Shown in pieces: positions 18,010-26,334 of a DNA stretch of 64,000 nucleotides. Below the pieces are notes generated by a model. It was not told where the DNA came from. It was given only the letters and a program-made list of their open reading frames with translations, and ran no database searches. Source of the stretch: Paenibacillus sp. 1001270B_150601_E10. GTDB lineage: Bacteria > Bacillota > Bacilli > Paenibacillales > Paenibacillaceae. Every line of letters begins with the position of its first letter. Position 1 is the stretch's first letter. Made by a program: the position numbers and the translations under genes. The stretch spans positions 1-64,000 of the forward strand of contig NZ_JADMOL010000010.1 in assembly GCF_015558675.1 (NCBI RefSeq), in the 5' to 3' direction.

Positions 18010-19014
18010 TTACTGCTGAAGCAGCAGCAATTGTATGAAGTCGTCCTTCTCCACATTGCCAAAGTAATGCTTCATATCAAGCTCAGCAAGAGCTTCGCGA
18101 ACAGCCTGCTCTTGGAAACGAATACCGGTCAGCATGTCTTCTACATCGGTTACCTCGCCGATACCGAAGAAGTCGCCATAGATCTTCGCGTTCTCGATTC
18201 GACCATCCTTAACGTCCAATCGAACATCGATAATGCCGCCTGGGAATTTTTTTGCGTTCTGCACATTGAATTTAGGAGAATGACCGTAGTTCCAATCCCA
18301 ATTCATATAGCGCTCCTCAGAAATCTCCTTGATCTTCGCCCAATCTGCTTCAGTCAGCTCATATTGAGGCACTTGATCCGGCTCCATGCCGAAAATGTGA
18401 CGCAAGAGCGTTGCACGGAACTCCTCGATGGTCATCGGCTCATTCATAAATTCCACGATATTCGCAACACGTGCGCGTACAGACTTCGTGCTCTTGGACT
18501 CAATCTTGATCTGCTTTACCTTAAGAGCGGAAGCAACATGCTCCATATGGGAATCAAACAGCAAGGTGCCGTGACTGAACATGCGGCCGCGAGTTGAGAA
18601 TTGGGCATTGCCTGAGATCTTGCGCTCGCCGACTTGTATATCGTTGCGGCCGGACAACTCGGCGTCAACGCCTAAGGATTGAAGCATATCGATAACAGGC
18701 TGTGTGAACTTGCGGAAGTTGTGGAACGATTCTCCGTCATCCCTTGTCAGGAAGCTGAAGTTCAGATTGCCAGTATCGTGATAGACCGCTCCACCACCGG
18801 ATAAGCGGCGAACGACTTTAATATCCTGCTCCTTCACATAATCGATATTAATTTCTTCGATCGTATTCTGGTTGCGTCCGATAATGATCGAAGGCTCGTT
18901 AATATAAAACAACAAGTAGCTGTCCCCATCCATGGGGAGATGCTTTAAGACGAATTCTTCAATGGCAAGGTTGATTCTAGGATCTGTTATGCCCTGATTG
19001 TCAATGAATTTCAT
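18010..19014 (-). CDS. lplJ: Lipoate--protein ligase
   Basis: 334 residues. ATG at 19014 is preceded by TGGAGGTC; a longer in-frame reading from 19044 lacks a site. The catalytic/lipoate-binding motif is RRLSGGGAVYHDTGN, with the later GNAQFSTRG element and a C-terminal accessory domain (about 245-334) typical of LplA/LplJ. The enzyme activates free lipoate with ATP and attaches it to Lys of E2/GcvH domains in the cytoplasm. It is monocistronic. Confidence 0.93.
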   Translation of the reverse strand: MKFIDNQGITDPRINLAIEEFVLKHLPMDGDSYLLFYINEPSIIIGRNQNTIEEINIDYVKEQDIKVVRRLSGGGAVYHDTGNLNFSFLTRDDGESFHNFRKFTQPVIDMLQSLGVDAELSGRNDIQVGERKISGNAQFSTRGRMFSHGTLLFDSHMEHVASALKVKQIKIESKSTKSVRARVANIVEFMNEPMTIEEFRATLLRHIFGMEPDQVPQYELTEADWAKIKEISEERYMNWDWNYGHSPKFNVQNAKKFPGGIIDVRLDVKDGRIENAKIYGDFFGIGEVTDVEDMLTGIRFQEQAVREALAELDMKHYFGNVEKDDFIQLLLLQQ

Positions 19015-19112
19015 AGCGACCTCCAGTAGTTCATTTATGTACAAGATGATATCTATATATTAAACGAAGGAGCAGGAAACACAAACAGCCATTCAAATAA
19101 AAAGCGTTCATA

Positions 19113-19155
19113 CGAAAAGACGACCTGTGCAGATGTTTCCACAACAGATCGTCTT
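19113..19155 (-). terminator. Terminator of the small membrane protein gene
   Basis: Arms 19117-19128 and 19144-19155 pair fully only in the minus-strand RNA (one G-U), and TTTTC follows on that strand. Direction is therefore minus. Confidence 0.65.
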
Positions 19156-19187
19156 CTATGCATCGCTTATCAAAGTAATCGCTTTCA

Positions 19188-19658
19188 CTATATTTCAGCA
19201 TCATCTGAGCTAGAGCTTCTGTCATGGAAGGAGCGATAATAGATGAAGAGCTCCGCCATGTACTTAATCATCCAGGCAGCAAGTAGAATACTGACGAGAA
19301 GGTGTGCACATACGAGAGGAGACAAGAGAAGCGTGCGAGTATCAGAAATGTAGATTAAATAGAAGGCACAGCCAGCTACGGCTAGAACTAGGAAGATTAA
19401 TGAGGCTTGGTTCGCGCGGTTCGAGACCTGACGCGAGATTTCTTTGTCTTCCGGCTCATCTTTCGACATGAAGTTTGTAAAGTACATGAGCGACTGAAAG
19501 ACGAGGGCAATTCCAAATACATTTCTTGCAAGCGCCATCATTTCACTGTTGTATAAAGCAATGTTGCCTTTGAGAGAGAACAACACAAATCCATAATACA
19601 AGCTGACCAAGATGGCGGCAATCAGCGATGCCCAAGCTGTTTTATGATGCACCGACAT
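19188..19658 (-). CDS. Small four-helix membrane protein, unknown function
   Basis: 156 residues from ATG 19658, which has AAGGAGGG upstream; an upstream in-frame ATG at 19718 has no ribosome site. Four hydrophobic segments (about 8-28, 43-62, 87-107, 113-138) with short loops and a Ser/Asp-rich tail (SSSSDDAE) are seen. I do not recognise a family. It is transcribed alone, away from cobD. Confidence 0.7.
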   Translation of the reverse strand: MSVHHKTAWASLIAAILVSLYYGFVLFSLKGNIALYNSEMMALARNVFGIALVFQSLMYFTNFMSKDEPEDKEISRQVSNRANQASLIFLVLAVAGCAFYLIYISDTRTLLLSPLVCAHLLVSILLAAWMIKYMAELFIYYRSFHDRSSSSDDAEI

Positions 19659-19841
19659 AATAGCCCTCCTTACCCGAAACAGATCCTCTGATCTGGTATA
19701 CGCTAGAATCTCAATCATTATACAACATTTAACAGTTTCGTTACAGTGTTTGATTCACCAATGTTTTTTGGCATTTCGTTGAAATCCAACCATGTTAGGT
19801 TTAAAATGGCGAAAGAGTTGAAAGCAGGTCAAAAGGAGGAA

Positions 19842-20978
19842 TTGAACATCGGTAAGATCGAGCAATATGGACATGGCGGAGATGTATGGACGGCGGCAAA
19901 GGCATTTGGCGGACAAGCTGAGGCCTTTTTAGATTATAGCGCGAATATTAATCCTCTCGGGCCTCCATCCTGCGTGCAGCAAGCGCTTCAACAATCGTGG
20001 GAGCGGATGCTTCAATACCCTGACCCTGGGCATCGGAAAATGAAGGGCTATCTTGCAGAGCGTCTTGGCGTGGAGCCAGAGTACCTCCTTATAGGCAATG
20101 GTGCGGCAGAGTGCATGGCTCTGGCACTGCTTTACTTAAAGCCCACAACCGTTGGTGTTATCGCACCTTGCTTCTCTGAGTATGAAGCTTTATCGAAGCA
20201 ATTCGATGCGAAAGTGATTGCGATTAGAGGCTCTAAAGAGCTGGATTATCAGGCTCCTGCTGAGGAGCTGCTTAAGCTGGCAGCAGAAAGAGACGTATGC
20301 TTTGTCGGTCATCCGAACAATCCAACAGGCGTCCTGTATTCCAGTCAAGTGCTAACAGAAGCGGCTAACCTTGCAGCGGAAAAGAACCATACACTTATCG
20401 TCGATGAGGCGTTTATTGACTTTCTCGATGAAGACGAAGCAGAAGTGAATTCTCTGTACCGGTTGTGCGAGAACAATCGTCATCTCATTGTTCTACGCTC
20501 GTTGACGAAGTTCTATGCGATTCCGGGACTTCGCCTTGGCTATGCCATCGCTCATCCTTCTCTTATCGAGGGCATGAAGGACAAGCAGGTGACATGGAGC
20601 GTTAATGGACTCGCGCTTGCTGCAGGCGAGGCCTTGTTTGACCCAAAGCATCGCGAGGAAGTTGCCGCGTATGAGGAAGAAACGAGAACACTTATCGTGA
20701 AGGAGCGTGAGTGGTTGCGTGCGGAACTTCGTGTCCTAGGTTTGGAGACATGGCCAAGTCAGGCTAATTTTCTCCTATGTCATATCGAGACACCTTGGAC
20801 GGCAGCAAGCTTGCAACAGGCGCTAGGTGGGAGAGGCATTCTCATCCGAAGCTGTGCTATGTATGAAGGGCTCCAAGATGGACACTTCCGCTTGGCAGTT
20901 AAGGATCATTCTTCGAATGAGAGACTGATTCATACGTTAAGACAAGTGCTTGCAGAGGAGCAGCCCTCCTCTTCATAA
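19842..20978 (+). CDS. cobD: L-threonine-O-3-phosphate decarboxylase
   Basis: 378 residues from TTG 19842, with AAGGAGG only 2 nt upstream; ATG 19806 is the alternative start. The protein opens with QYGHGGD, the usual beginning of CobD, and carries SANINPLGPP, HPNNPTGVL, VDEAFIDF and the PLP-lysine motif SLTKFYAIPGLRLGY. It is a class I/II aminotransferase-fold PLP enzyme making (R)-1-amino-2-propanol phosphate, the linker of the B12 lower loop. It is distinguished from HisC by this N-terminus and its cobalamin neighbours (cbiZ, cbiB). No B12 riboswitch is seen upstream. Confidence 0.85.
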   Translation: MNIGKIEQYGHGGDVWTAAKAFGGQAEAFLDYSANINPLGPPSCVQQALQQSWERMLQYPDPGHRKMKGYLAERLGVEPEYLLIGNGAAECMALALLYLKPTTVGVIAPCFSEYEALSKQFDAKVIAIRGSKELDYQAPAEELLKLAAERDVCFVGHPNNPTGVLYSSQVLTEAANLAAEKNHTLIVDEAFIDFLDEDEAEVNSLYRLCENNRHLIVLRSLTKFYAIPGLRLGYAIAHPSLIEGMKDKQVTWSVNGLALAAGEALFDPKHREEVAAYEEETRTLIVKEREWLRAELRVLGLETWPSQANFLLCHIETPWTAASLQQALGGRGILIRSCAMYEGLQDGHFRLAVKDHSSNERLIHTLRQVLAEEQPSSS

Positions 20979-21166
20979 TGCAGTTCAGGTTTCAACCATT
21001 CATTCATTGTGTCTACGATATCGGAGTCTACCATGGACCGGATTGGTGAAGATGGCCTTGAATGAAGGTCGCTGAAATTTGTAGGGATTGGCTGAAGCAA
21101 GCCCTTCGGGCAAATTGGACGTATGCAAGGGTTGAAGCTCACGTCATAAAGGAAAGGTAGGATGAC

Positions 21167-21937
21167 ATGCAGCCATATCGTGAAGGAATGGTAAAGTATG
21201 AATCAACTTGCATTCACGACCTGTCTATAAGTTGGAGAGATGGTCATGTTGTGATTCAACTTCCCGAGCAAGCCCGCATATGGAGCAGTGCGGTATTCAA
21301 CGGCGGGCAGACGACAGGGAATTGCATTATCAATCATATGGTCAACAAACATTTTGTATGCAATGATCCTGTGCAATATATGAAGGATCTTTGCATGGAG
21401 TGGCGCTATGAGCCAGCTGATACGGTTGGGCTTATTACGGCTGCAAAAATCACGCATTTATCCGTAGAGGAAATGGCGGGCGACGAGTTCTCGTTGCTAT
21501 GCTGCTCAACTGCAGGCACTTCGAACGCGGCTAGAGCAGGTGTTCCAAGAGAGGTGTTTTCTTCTTATTTGACGTTGGAAGATTCAGACGAATCAGAGGA
21601 AACAGCTCAAGAGAACGTTAAACGGCAGCAGCCAGGCACGATCAATACGGTGATCGTTCTAGATGGGAAGCTAACGGATGCAGCCGTATGGAACCTGCTG
21701 ATGGTCGCGGCTGAGGCTAAGTCAGCTGCACTATCCGACCTTGCGATTCAAGATCGCGAGACGGGAATGATTGCGACTGGAACAACGACAGATACGGTCG
21801 TCATAGCGGTGTTGGACCGTGGCACATACATAAGAGAGCACCTTTATGGCGGAACAGCAACAACATTAGGCTGCAGTGCTGGCCAGCTTGTGTATCAAAC
21901 GGTTTATGAAGCCGTTCGAACACAAAGCGAAGATTAG
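21167..21937 (+). CDS. cbiZ: Adenosylcobinamide amidohydrolase
   Basis: 256 residues; ATG 21167 follows GGAAAGGTAGGATGAC. The conserved parts of the CbiZ family are visible: FNGGQTTGNCIINH, GLITAAK, STAGTSNAARAG and a C-terminal TATGTTTDTVV-like block (here IATGTTTDTVVIAV). CbiZ hydrolyses the aminopropanol amide of scavenged adenosylcobinamide to give adenosylcobyric acid, which CbiB then re-uses. It lies between cobD and cbiB, so the operon can remodel imported cobinamide or pseudo-cobalamins. A 188-nt spacer after cobD holds nothing I can name. Confidence 0.88.
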   Translation: MQPYREGMVKYESTCIHDLSISWRDGHVVIQLPEQARIWSSAVFNGGQTTGNCIINHMVNKHFVCNDPVQYMKDLCMEWRYEPADTVGLITAAKITHLSVEEMAGDEFSLLCCSTAGTSNAARAGVPREVFSSYLTLEDSDESEETAQENVKRQQPGTINTVIVLDGKLTDAAVWNLLMVAAEAKSAALSDLAIQDRETGMIATGTTTDTVVIAVLDRGTYIREHLYGGTATTLGCSAGQLVYQTVYEAVRTQSED

Positions 21938-21979
21938 GAAGCGTTGTAAAGGCTGCTAGAACAGAGAGGAGAGGGACCG

Positions 21980-22942
21980 TTGATTGCTGGGATCCTCTGG
22001 ACATTAGCCTATATATGGGATCGTCTTCTAGGTGATCCAAGATGGCTGCCTCACCCGGTGATTGCCATCGGACGATGCATCTCGGGCATGGAGCGCTTTC
22101 TTAGGAAAGCTGCGCCTAAGAACCTAAAGGCAGCAGGATTTATGCTCCCACTTGTGATTGTAGGGGGAGCCTATGGCATTACTTGGCTATTGCTATGGGC
22201 GCTGTCGCTTATTCACCCTTGGCTTGCATGGGGAGCCGAGGCCCTTCTGATTGCGACCACGATTGCAGTAAAGGGGCTTCAGGAAGCTGGAATGAATGTA
22301 TATCGGAAGCTAGCAGAGGGCGATATGGATGGCGCGCGCTATGAAACGAGCATGATCGTGGGTCGCGATACAGCTGAACTCGACGAGCCAGAGTTGGTGC
22401 GTGCTACCGTAGAAACGGTGGCTGAGAATATTGTAGATGCGGTCATTTCACCGTTATTCTATGCGCTGCTCGGCGGTGCGCCGCTTGCCATGGCATATCG
22501 GGCTGTGAATACGCTTGATTCTATGGTCGGTTATAAAAATGAAAAATACGAGCAGCTTGGATTTGCGTCGGCCAAGCTGGATGACTTGGCCAACTGGATA
22601 CCTGCGCGCATCACAGCTTGCTTGATCGCCGCTGCGGCATGGCTGTTCCGAATCGGGGATGCGAAGCGGGCGATACAGACCGCGAGGTCGGATGCGAAAA
22701 AGCATCCGAGTCCGAACAGCGGCTGGCCGGAGGCTTCTGTAGCGGGAGCCCTTCATATCCGTCTAGGCGGCTTCAACGTGTATAAGGGCGTACGCTCTTT
22801 CCGTGAGTATATGGGCGAGCCGCTGGAGATTCTCGCGGCGAAGCACATTCCTGCTTCGTGCCGCATTCTACGCGGCACGTCGCTGTTGTTCGCGGCCCTA
22901 GGCTTGGCCGCGCTCTTGCTTCGCGGCGGGTGGCTGCTATGA
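21980..22942 (+). CDS. cbiB: Adenosylcobinamide-phosphate synthase
   Basis: 320 residues from TTG 21980 with GAGAGGAGAGGG upstream. The typical CbiB N-terminus (IWDRLLGDPRWLPHPVIAIG), ETVAENIVDAVISPLFY and the NTLDSMVGYKNEKY block are present with four to five membrane helices. It joins aminopropanol phosphate (from CobD) to adenosylcobyric acid at the membrane. The 3' third becomes markedly G+C-rich, a bias that continues into the next gene. The stop overlaps the following ATG (ATGA). Confidence 0.92.
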   Translation: MIAGILWTLAYIWDRLLGDPRWLPHPVIAIGRCISGMERFLRKAAPKNLKAAGFMLPLVIVGGAYGITWLLLWALSLIHPWLAWGAEALLIATTIAVKGLQEAGMNVYRKLAEGDMDGARYETSMIVGRDTAELDEPELVRATVETVAENIVDAVISPLFYALLGGAPLAMAYRAVNTLDSMVGYKNEKYEQLGFASAKLDDLANWIPARITACLIAAAAWLFRIGDAKRAIQTARSDAKKHPSPNSGWPEASVAGALHIRLGGFNVYKGVRSFREYMGEPLEILAAKHIPASCRILRGTSLLFAALGLAALLLRGGWLL

Positions 22943-23697
22943 ATCGCCCAGCCCGCCGCGAAAGGGCCGCAATGCGCACACCTAGGCTTGTGCGCATTGC
23001 GGTGGCGCGCCACGGTGTGACGCGCGCCAATGTCGAGCGGCGCTACGTGAGCCGCTCGGACGTGCCGCTCCTGCCAGAGGCTGGCGCGGCACTGGCTCCC
23101 CTCCGCCGGCAGCTTGCGGCGGAGAAGCCGCTCACTTATGCGAGCGATATGCGCCGGTGCACCAGCACCTTGGCGCGAGTGTGTCCGCACGGCGCGCGCT
23201 ATGCCGTGCGGGATGCCCGCTTGCGAGAGCTTGACTTCGGTCGCTGGGAGGGCCTGACGTATCAGGACCTGCAAGCGGACCCTGCATACCGCGCCTGGCT
23301 GGATGACATGACAGCGGTCACCCCGCCAGACGGTGAATCGTGGCAGAGCTTCGAAGCAAGAACCGAAGCCGCTTGGCACGATATATGGAATCATGCCAAG
23401 CGGCATGCAGGCTTCGGCTCTAGAGCGAGAAGCGGCTACAGCCGAAGAAGAAGCGCCAAGCCTTGTCGTATACGGAACCAGCGCTTTCAAACCCGAAAGA
23501 ATAGATTGGAAAAGCCAAGCACACGATGCGATGTGCTCATTGTCACGCATGGCGGAGTCGTGAGACGACTGTATACCCTTGCTTTTCCGCAGTCCTCATT
23601 CTGGGACGTGCAGGCACCGAATGGAGGCGGCATGCGGTTGGTGGCGCAGGTAAAAGGGAACAAATGGTCATTTTTGCGTGCTGAGAGCCTTTCATAG
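22939..23697 (+). CDS. Histidine phosphatase, probable alpha-ribazole phosphatase (CobC-like), with odd Arg-rich segment
   Basis: 252 residues from ATG 22939, coupled to cbiB by ATGA. The phosphatase signature is VARHGVTRAN, followed by SDMRRCTSTL, LRELDFGRWEG and a C-terminal LIVTHGGVVRRLY, all of the phosphoglycerate-mutase superfamily used for alpha-ribazole-5'-phosphate or adenosylcobalamin-5'-phosphate dephosphorylation. Between about 23400 and 23530 this frame gives an Arg-rich, unlikely sequence, whereas the +1 frame of the same stretch reads like normal protein (for example EREAATAEEEAPS and SAFKPERIDW). Two compensating frameshifts, real or from sequencing, would explain it. The enzyme may still fold, as the segment lies in a linker. 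Confidence 0.72.
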   Translation: MNRPARRERAAMRTPRLVRIAVARHGVTRANVERRYVSRSDVPLLPEAGAALAPLRRQLAAEKPLTYASDMRRCTSTLARVCPHGARYAVRDARLRELDFGRWEGLTYQDLQADPAYRAWLDDMTAVTPPDGESWQSFEARTEAAWHDIWNHAKRHAGFGSRARSGYSRRRSAKPCRIRNQRFQTRKNRLEKPSTRCDVLIVTHGGVVRRLYTLAFPQSSFWDVQAPNGGGMRLVAQVKGNKWSFLRAESLS

Positions 23698-23767
23698 CTG
23701 CATGCAGGCTTAATCCCGGCAGACGAATAGCCGCATAAAGTTTAAATATTCTGCCTTTTTTCATAAC

Positions 23768-23846
23768 AAGTCGAGAAGGAAACAAGACGTGAACGCCAGC
23801 ATCGATATGCAGCTGGCTTGTTCCGCTGTTCTTCTCGACTTTTTTA
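23768..23846 (+). terminator. Multi-stem terminator after the cobD-cbiZ-cbiB operon
   Basis: The outer 9-bp stem (23770-23778 with 23831-23839) is followed by TTTTTTATT. Inside are an AACAAG/CTTGTT stem and a GCCAGC/GCTGGC hairpin. The rest of 23698-24036 shows no gene. Confidence 0.75.
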
Positions 23847-24036
23847 TTAGCAATGAATGCGTAAGTTTCCCTATAGGCGAAACCAATTTGAAGTGGCGAT
23901 AAGACATACTCCAAACGCGGTCGCTCCTATTGAAGGACTTCGATAGGAATTTTTCAATATCGTGACGTCACGCATAGTCAAACGGTCAAAGATCGTTCAT
24001 CATGATAAAGGTTTTGGAGAGAAAGAGGGAAGGACC

Positions 24037-25389
24037 ATGATGATGAAGACTAAGCGATATGTATCATCGCGTTTTAACGCACAATCCCATACGGAAGATG
24101 GTGGGATGATTCTATATAACAGCTACACTGGGGCTATTGCCTCCTTTGGCGAACAGGAACAGCATGCCGTTAAGGATGCGTTGAAGCAAGGCGGCGTTGA
24201 GATGGAGATGCTTGCGGGAAACAAGCTGTATCAAGAGCTTGTGGAGCATGGATTTTTAGTGCCTGAACAGACTGATGAGCTGCGCCGAGCAGCGTTTTTG
24301 CATCAATCCATGTATCGGACAGATCTCATGCATTTGGTGCTGCTTGTGACGGAGGCCTGCAATTTTCGCTGTCACTACTGTTATGAAGACTTTCCAAGAG
24401 GCCGCATGACCGATGAAACGATTCAAGGCTTGAAGGCATACATCGAGCAAAAAGCGAATACGCTTGGAGAGCTTGCCATCAGCTGGCATGGAGGGGAGCC
24501 GCTTCTTGTTCCTCATATTATTGAAGAGCTGTCGCATTCATTCATGGATTCAGCAGAACGGCATGGCGTCAACTACAGCGCGGAAATGTCGACGAACGGC
24601 TATTATATCACGGAGGAATTATTTCCGAAGCTGCTGAACTGGAAGATCAATCGTTTTATGATCACCTTGGATGGGCCAGAAGACGTTCATAATGTGCGTC
24701 GAGGCCTTAACGGAGGTCGCGGAACCTATTCGACCATTGTGAACAATTTGATGAATATGAAAAAGGTTGACGCAGATTTTGAAGTGAACATTCGAGTGAA
24801 CTTTGACAATAGCAATCTTGAAGCGGTCTCTGCTTTTATTCCCACGCTGCGTGATTTATTCGCAGATGATCATCGCTTTAAGATGTATTTCCGTCCAGTT
24901 GGCTGTATGGGAGGAGAGAACGATCTTCATTTGCCGGTATGTGACGAGCGAACGAAGGATGAGATGATCTGGGCATTTAACCGCGAGGCGATCCGACAAG
25001 GTCTAGCCATCAGTTCAGCAATTACGGACATTCTGATGCCGACAGCTGCGATCTGCTATGCAGCAAAGCCAAGTTCCCTTGTTGTTGGCTCAAATGGACA
25101 ATTGTACAAATGCTCGGTAGCGATTCACGAAGACTTCAATCAAGTGGGAACGCTCGATTCCGACGGTATGGCTCATTTGGACTATGACAAGATTGCCTAT
25201 TGGACGACATCGGGCGAGGAGCAAGACGAGAAGTGTCAAGCGTGCTTCTTCCGTCCAGCCTGTCAGGGCAACCATTGCCCGTTGTATCGCATGCGTACAG
25301 GAAATCGTCCATGCTCGTATGAAAAACGCCAGATTAAGAAGACCCTGCAGGCCATTTGGGAGTATGCAAGGGCGGCAGAACAGGCTTAG
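24037..25389 (+). CDS. Radical SAM/SPASM peptide maturase (third in window)
   Basis: 450 residues. ATG 24037, 24040 or 24043 all lie after GAGGGAAGG. Residues 1-80 look like a PqqD/RRE-type leader-binding domain. The cluster motif is C108-N-F-R-C112-H-Y-C115, then HGGEP (151-155), a STNG strand and ITLDGPEDVHN, typical of SPASM/anSME-like enzymes. The C-terminal SPASM Cys set includes YKC, CQAC, ACQGNHC and RPC. It is followed 61 nt later by a tiny peptide gene and a terminator, so it is probably a RiPP maturase. It interrupts the cobalamin locus and lies directly upstream of the B12-riboswitch operon, but there is no B12-binding domain, so it is not a class B methylase. Confidence 0.82.
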   Translation: MMMKTKRYVSSRFNAQSHTEDGGMILYNSYTGAIASFGEQEQHAVKDALKQGGVEMEMLAGNKLYQELVEHGFLVPEQTDELRRAAFLHQSMYRTDLMHLVLLVTEACNFRCHYCYEDFPRGRMTDETIQGLKAYIEQKANTLGELAISWHGGEPLLVPHIIEELSHSFMDSAERHGVNYSAEMSTNGYYITEELFPKLLNWKINRFMITLDGPEDVHNVRRGLNGGRGTYSTIVNNLMNMKKVDADFEVNIRVNFDNSNLEAVSAFIPTLRDLFADDHRFKMYFRPVGCMGGENDLHLPVCDERTKDEMIWAFNREAIRQGLAISSAITDILMPTAAICYAAKPSSLVVGSNGQLYKCSVAIHEDFNQVGTLDSDGMAHLDYDKIAYWTTSGEEQDEKCQACFFRPACQGNHCPLYRMRTGNRPCSYEKRQIKKTLQAIWEYARAAEQA

Positions 25390-25450
25390 TGTTCTATAGG
25401 ATAAGTGCCTGTTTCTTTGAGCGCCGATCTATGCAAGGAGGTGAAACGCG

Positions 25451-25537
25451 ATGAAAGTGATTCGTCCAGCAGCAGCTGCAGCAGCACTAGTGAAGACGGG
25501 CAGATTGACCAAGTCTGTGCCAGGAAATCTTAAATAA
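25451..25537 (+). CDS. Candidate RiPP precursor: 28-residue Ala-rich peptide
   Basis: ATG 25451 has a near-perfect AAGGAGGTG eight nt upstream, and the gene is followed at once by a terminator, so the ORF is likely translated. The peptide starts MKVIRP, has six consecutive Ala, then LVKTGRLTKSVPGNLK (residues 13-28). It has no Cys, Trp, Tyr, Phe or His. The lone upstream gene is a radical SAM/SPASM maturase. With no Cys or aromatic side chain, epimerisation or a Lys/Arg/Ser/Thr/Asn-based bond would be the possible chemistry. It may alternatively be a mature short peptide with little leader. I do not recognise the sequence. Confidence 0.6.
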   Translation: MKVIRPAAAAAALVKTGRLTKSVPGNLK

Positions 25538-25549
25538 GGTCTAGTGTAA

Positions 25550-25592
25550 AAAAAGTGGATGGCTGCAAGTCAGCTATCCGCTTTTTTATTTT
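25550..25592 (+). terminator. Terminator after the maturase/peptide pair
   Basis: A G-U containing stem of about 13 bp (25554-25566 with 25571-25583) is followed by a T-rich tract. The A-run before the stem lets it act on the other strand too. Confidence 0.75.
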
Positions 25593-25804
25593 TTATCGAT
25601 TCATATTACAATTTCCGCATAGGCAAAGAAAAGTTGGTTCTAATTTCCTTGTCAATCGATCGATTTCGTGCTTCGTTTTGCAAGGTGGTCCAAGAGAAGA
25701 GTTTGAGAAGTTTTACATGCGTATAGTGGACAGACTTTTTCTTTAATATCCATCATGTTTCTCTTATGGAAATAAGGTGACATTGTGACGAATGATATAA
25801 ACCC

Positions 25805-25833
25805 TTGTAACATGGACGAGCTTCCCTTATAAT
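25805..25833 (+). promoter_or_regulatory. Promoter of the B12 riboswitch operon
   Basis: TTGTAA (25805-25810), a 17-nt spacer and TATAAT (25828-25833) stand about 45 nt before the aptamer. Confidence 0.65.
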
Positions 25834-25877
25834 CAATCATTGAGTTCAAGCGAGATCACAACCTCATAAAGAACATG

Positions 25878-26052
25878 CTTCAGGTCTTGTTGGTTAGCTG
25901 CTAGGCTGACTAGACGAGTGAAAAGGGAAACCGGTGTAAATCCGGTACGGTCCCGCCACTGTAAGGGATGTATCTCCTCATAAGCCACTGTCATGAGATA
26001 TGATGGGAAGGCGAGGAAGCTAAATGCCCGAAGTCAGGAGACCTGCCTGAAG
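25878..26052 (+). promoter_or_regulatory. Cobalamin riboswitch
   Basis: The B12 box AAGTCAGGAGACCTGCC is at 26031-26047. The upstream core GGGAAACCGGTG-AATCCGGT and GGTCCCGCCACTGTAAGGG (25927-25971) is canonical. P1 can form between 25878-25884 and 26046-26052. With adenosylcobalamin bound, the downstream terminator at 26203-26243 or the expression of btuF onward should be shut off. Confidence 0.95.
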
Positions 26053-26202
26053 ATGGACGAATAAGAGCCCTCGAGGAATAGGGAAGTCGTCAAGGATATT
26101 TATCATTCGTCGTGCAGTCAATCGTTCTTAATGGCTAGAACCTGAGTGTACAACGGAGTGCATGTTGCAGTAGACGTGATGCATAGATACCCCTTTGAAC
26201 GT

Positions 26203-26243
26203 AAATCCCTCGTCTCCATATTCGGAGCTGGAGGGATTTTTTT
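26203..26243 (+). terminator. Riboswitch-linked terminator
   Basis: A 9-bp outer stem (26203-26211 with about 26231-26239) with an inner CTCC/GGAG hairpin, then seven T. It lies between the aptamer and btuF and is probably the expression platform. Confidence 0.75.
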
Positions 26244-26334
26244 GACATTCTTAACGGTAGGGCGGGAGGCGCGCATCCCGAATCGCTGGATCTTACACAC
26301 TCGTTAGAAGGAATGATAAGGAGGAACAACCTAC

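Noticed and set aside
20976-21047. 23-codon ORF after cobD
   Set aside because: No ribosome binding site, overlaps the cobD stop region and has no recognisable features.
24037-25389. Class B (B12-dependent) radical SAM methylase because of the cobalamin neighbours
   Set aside because: No B12-binding domain is seen; the C-terminus is SPASM-type.
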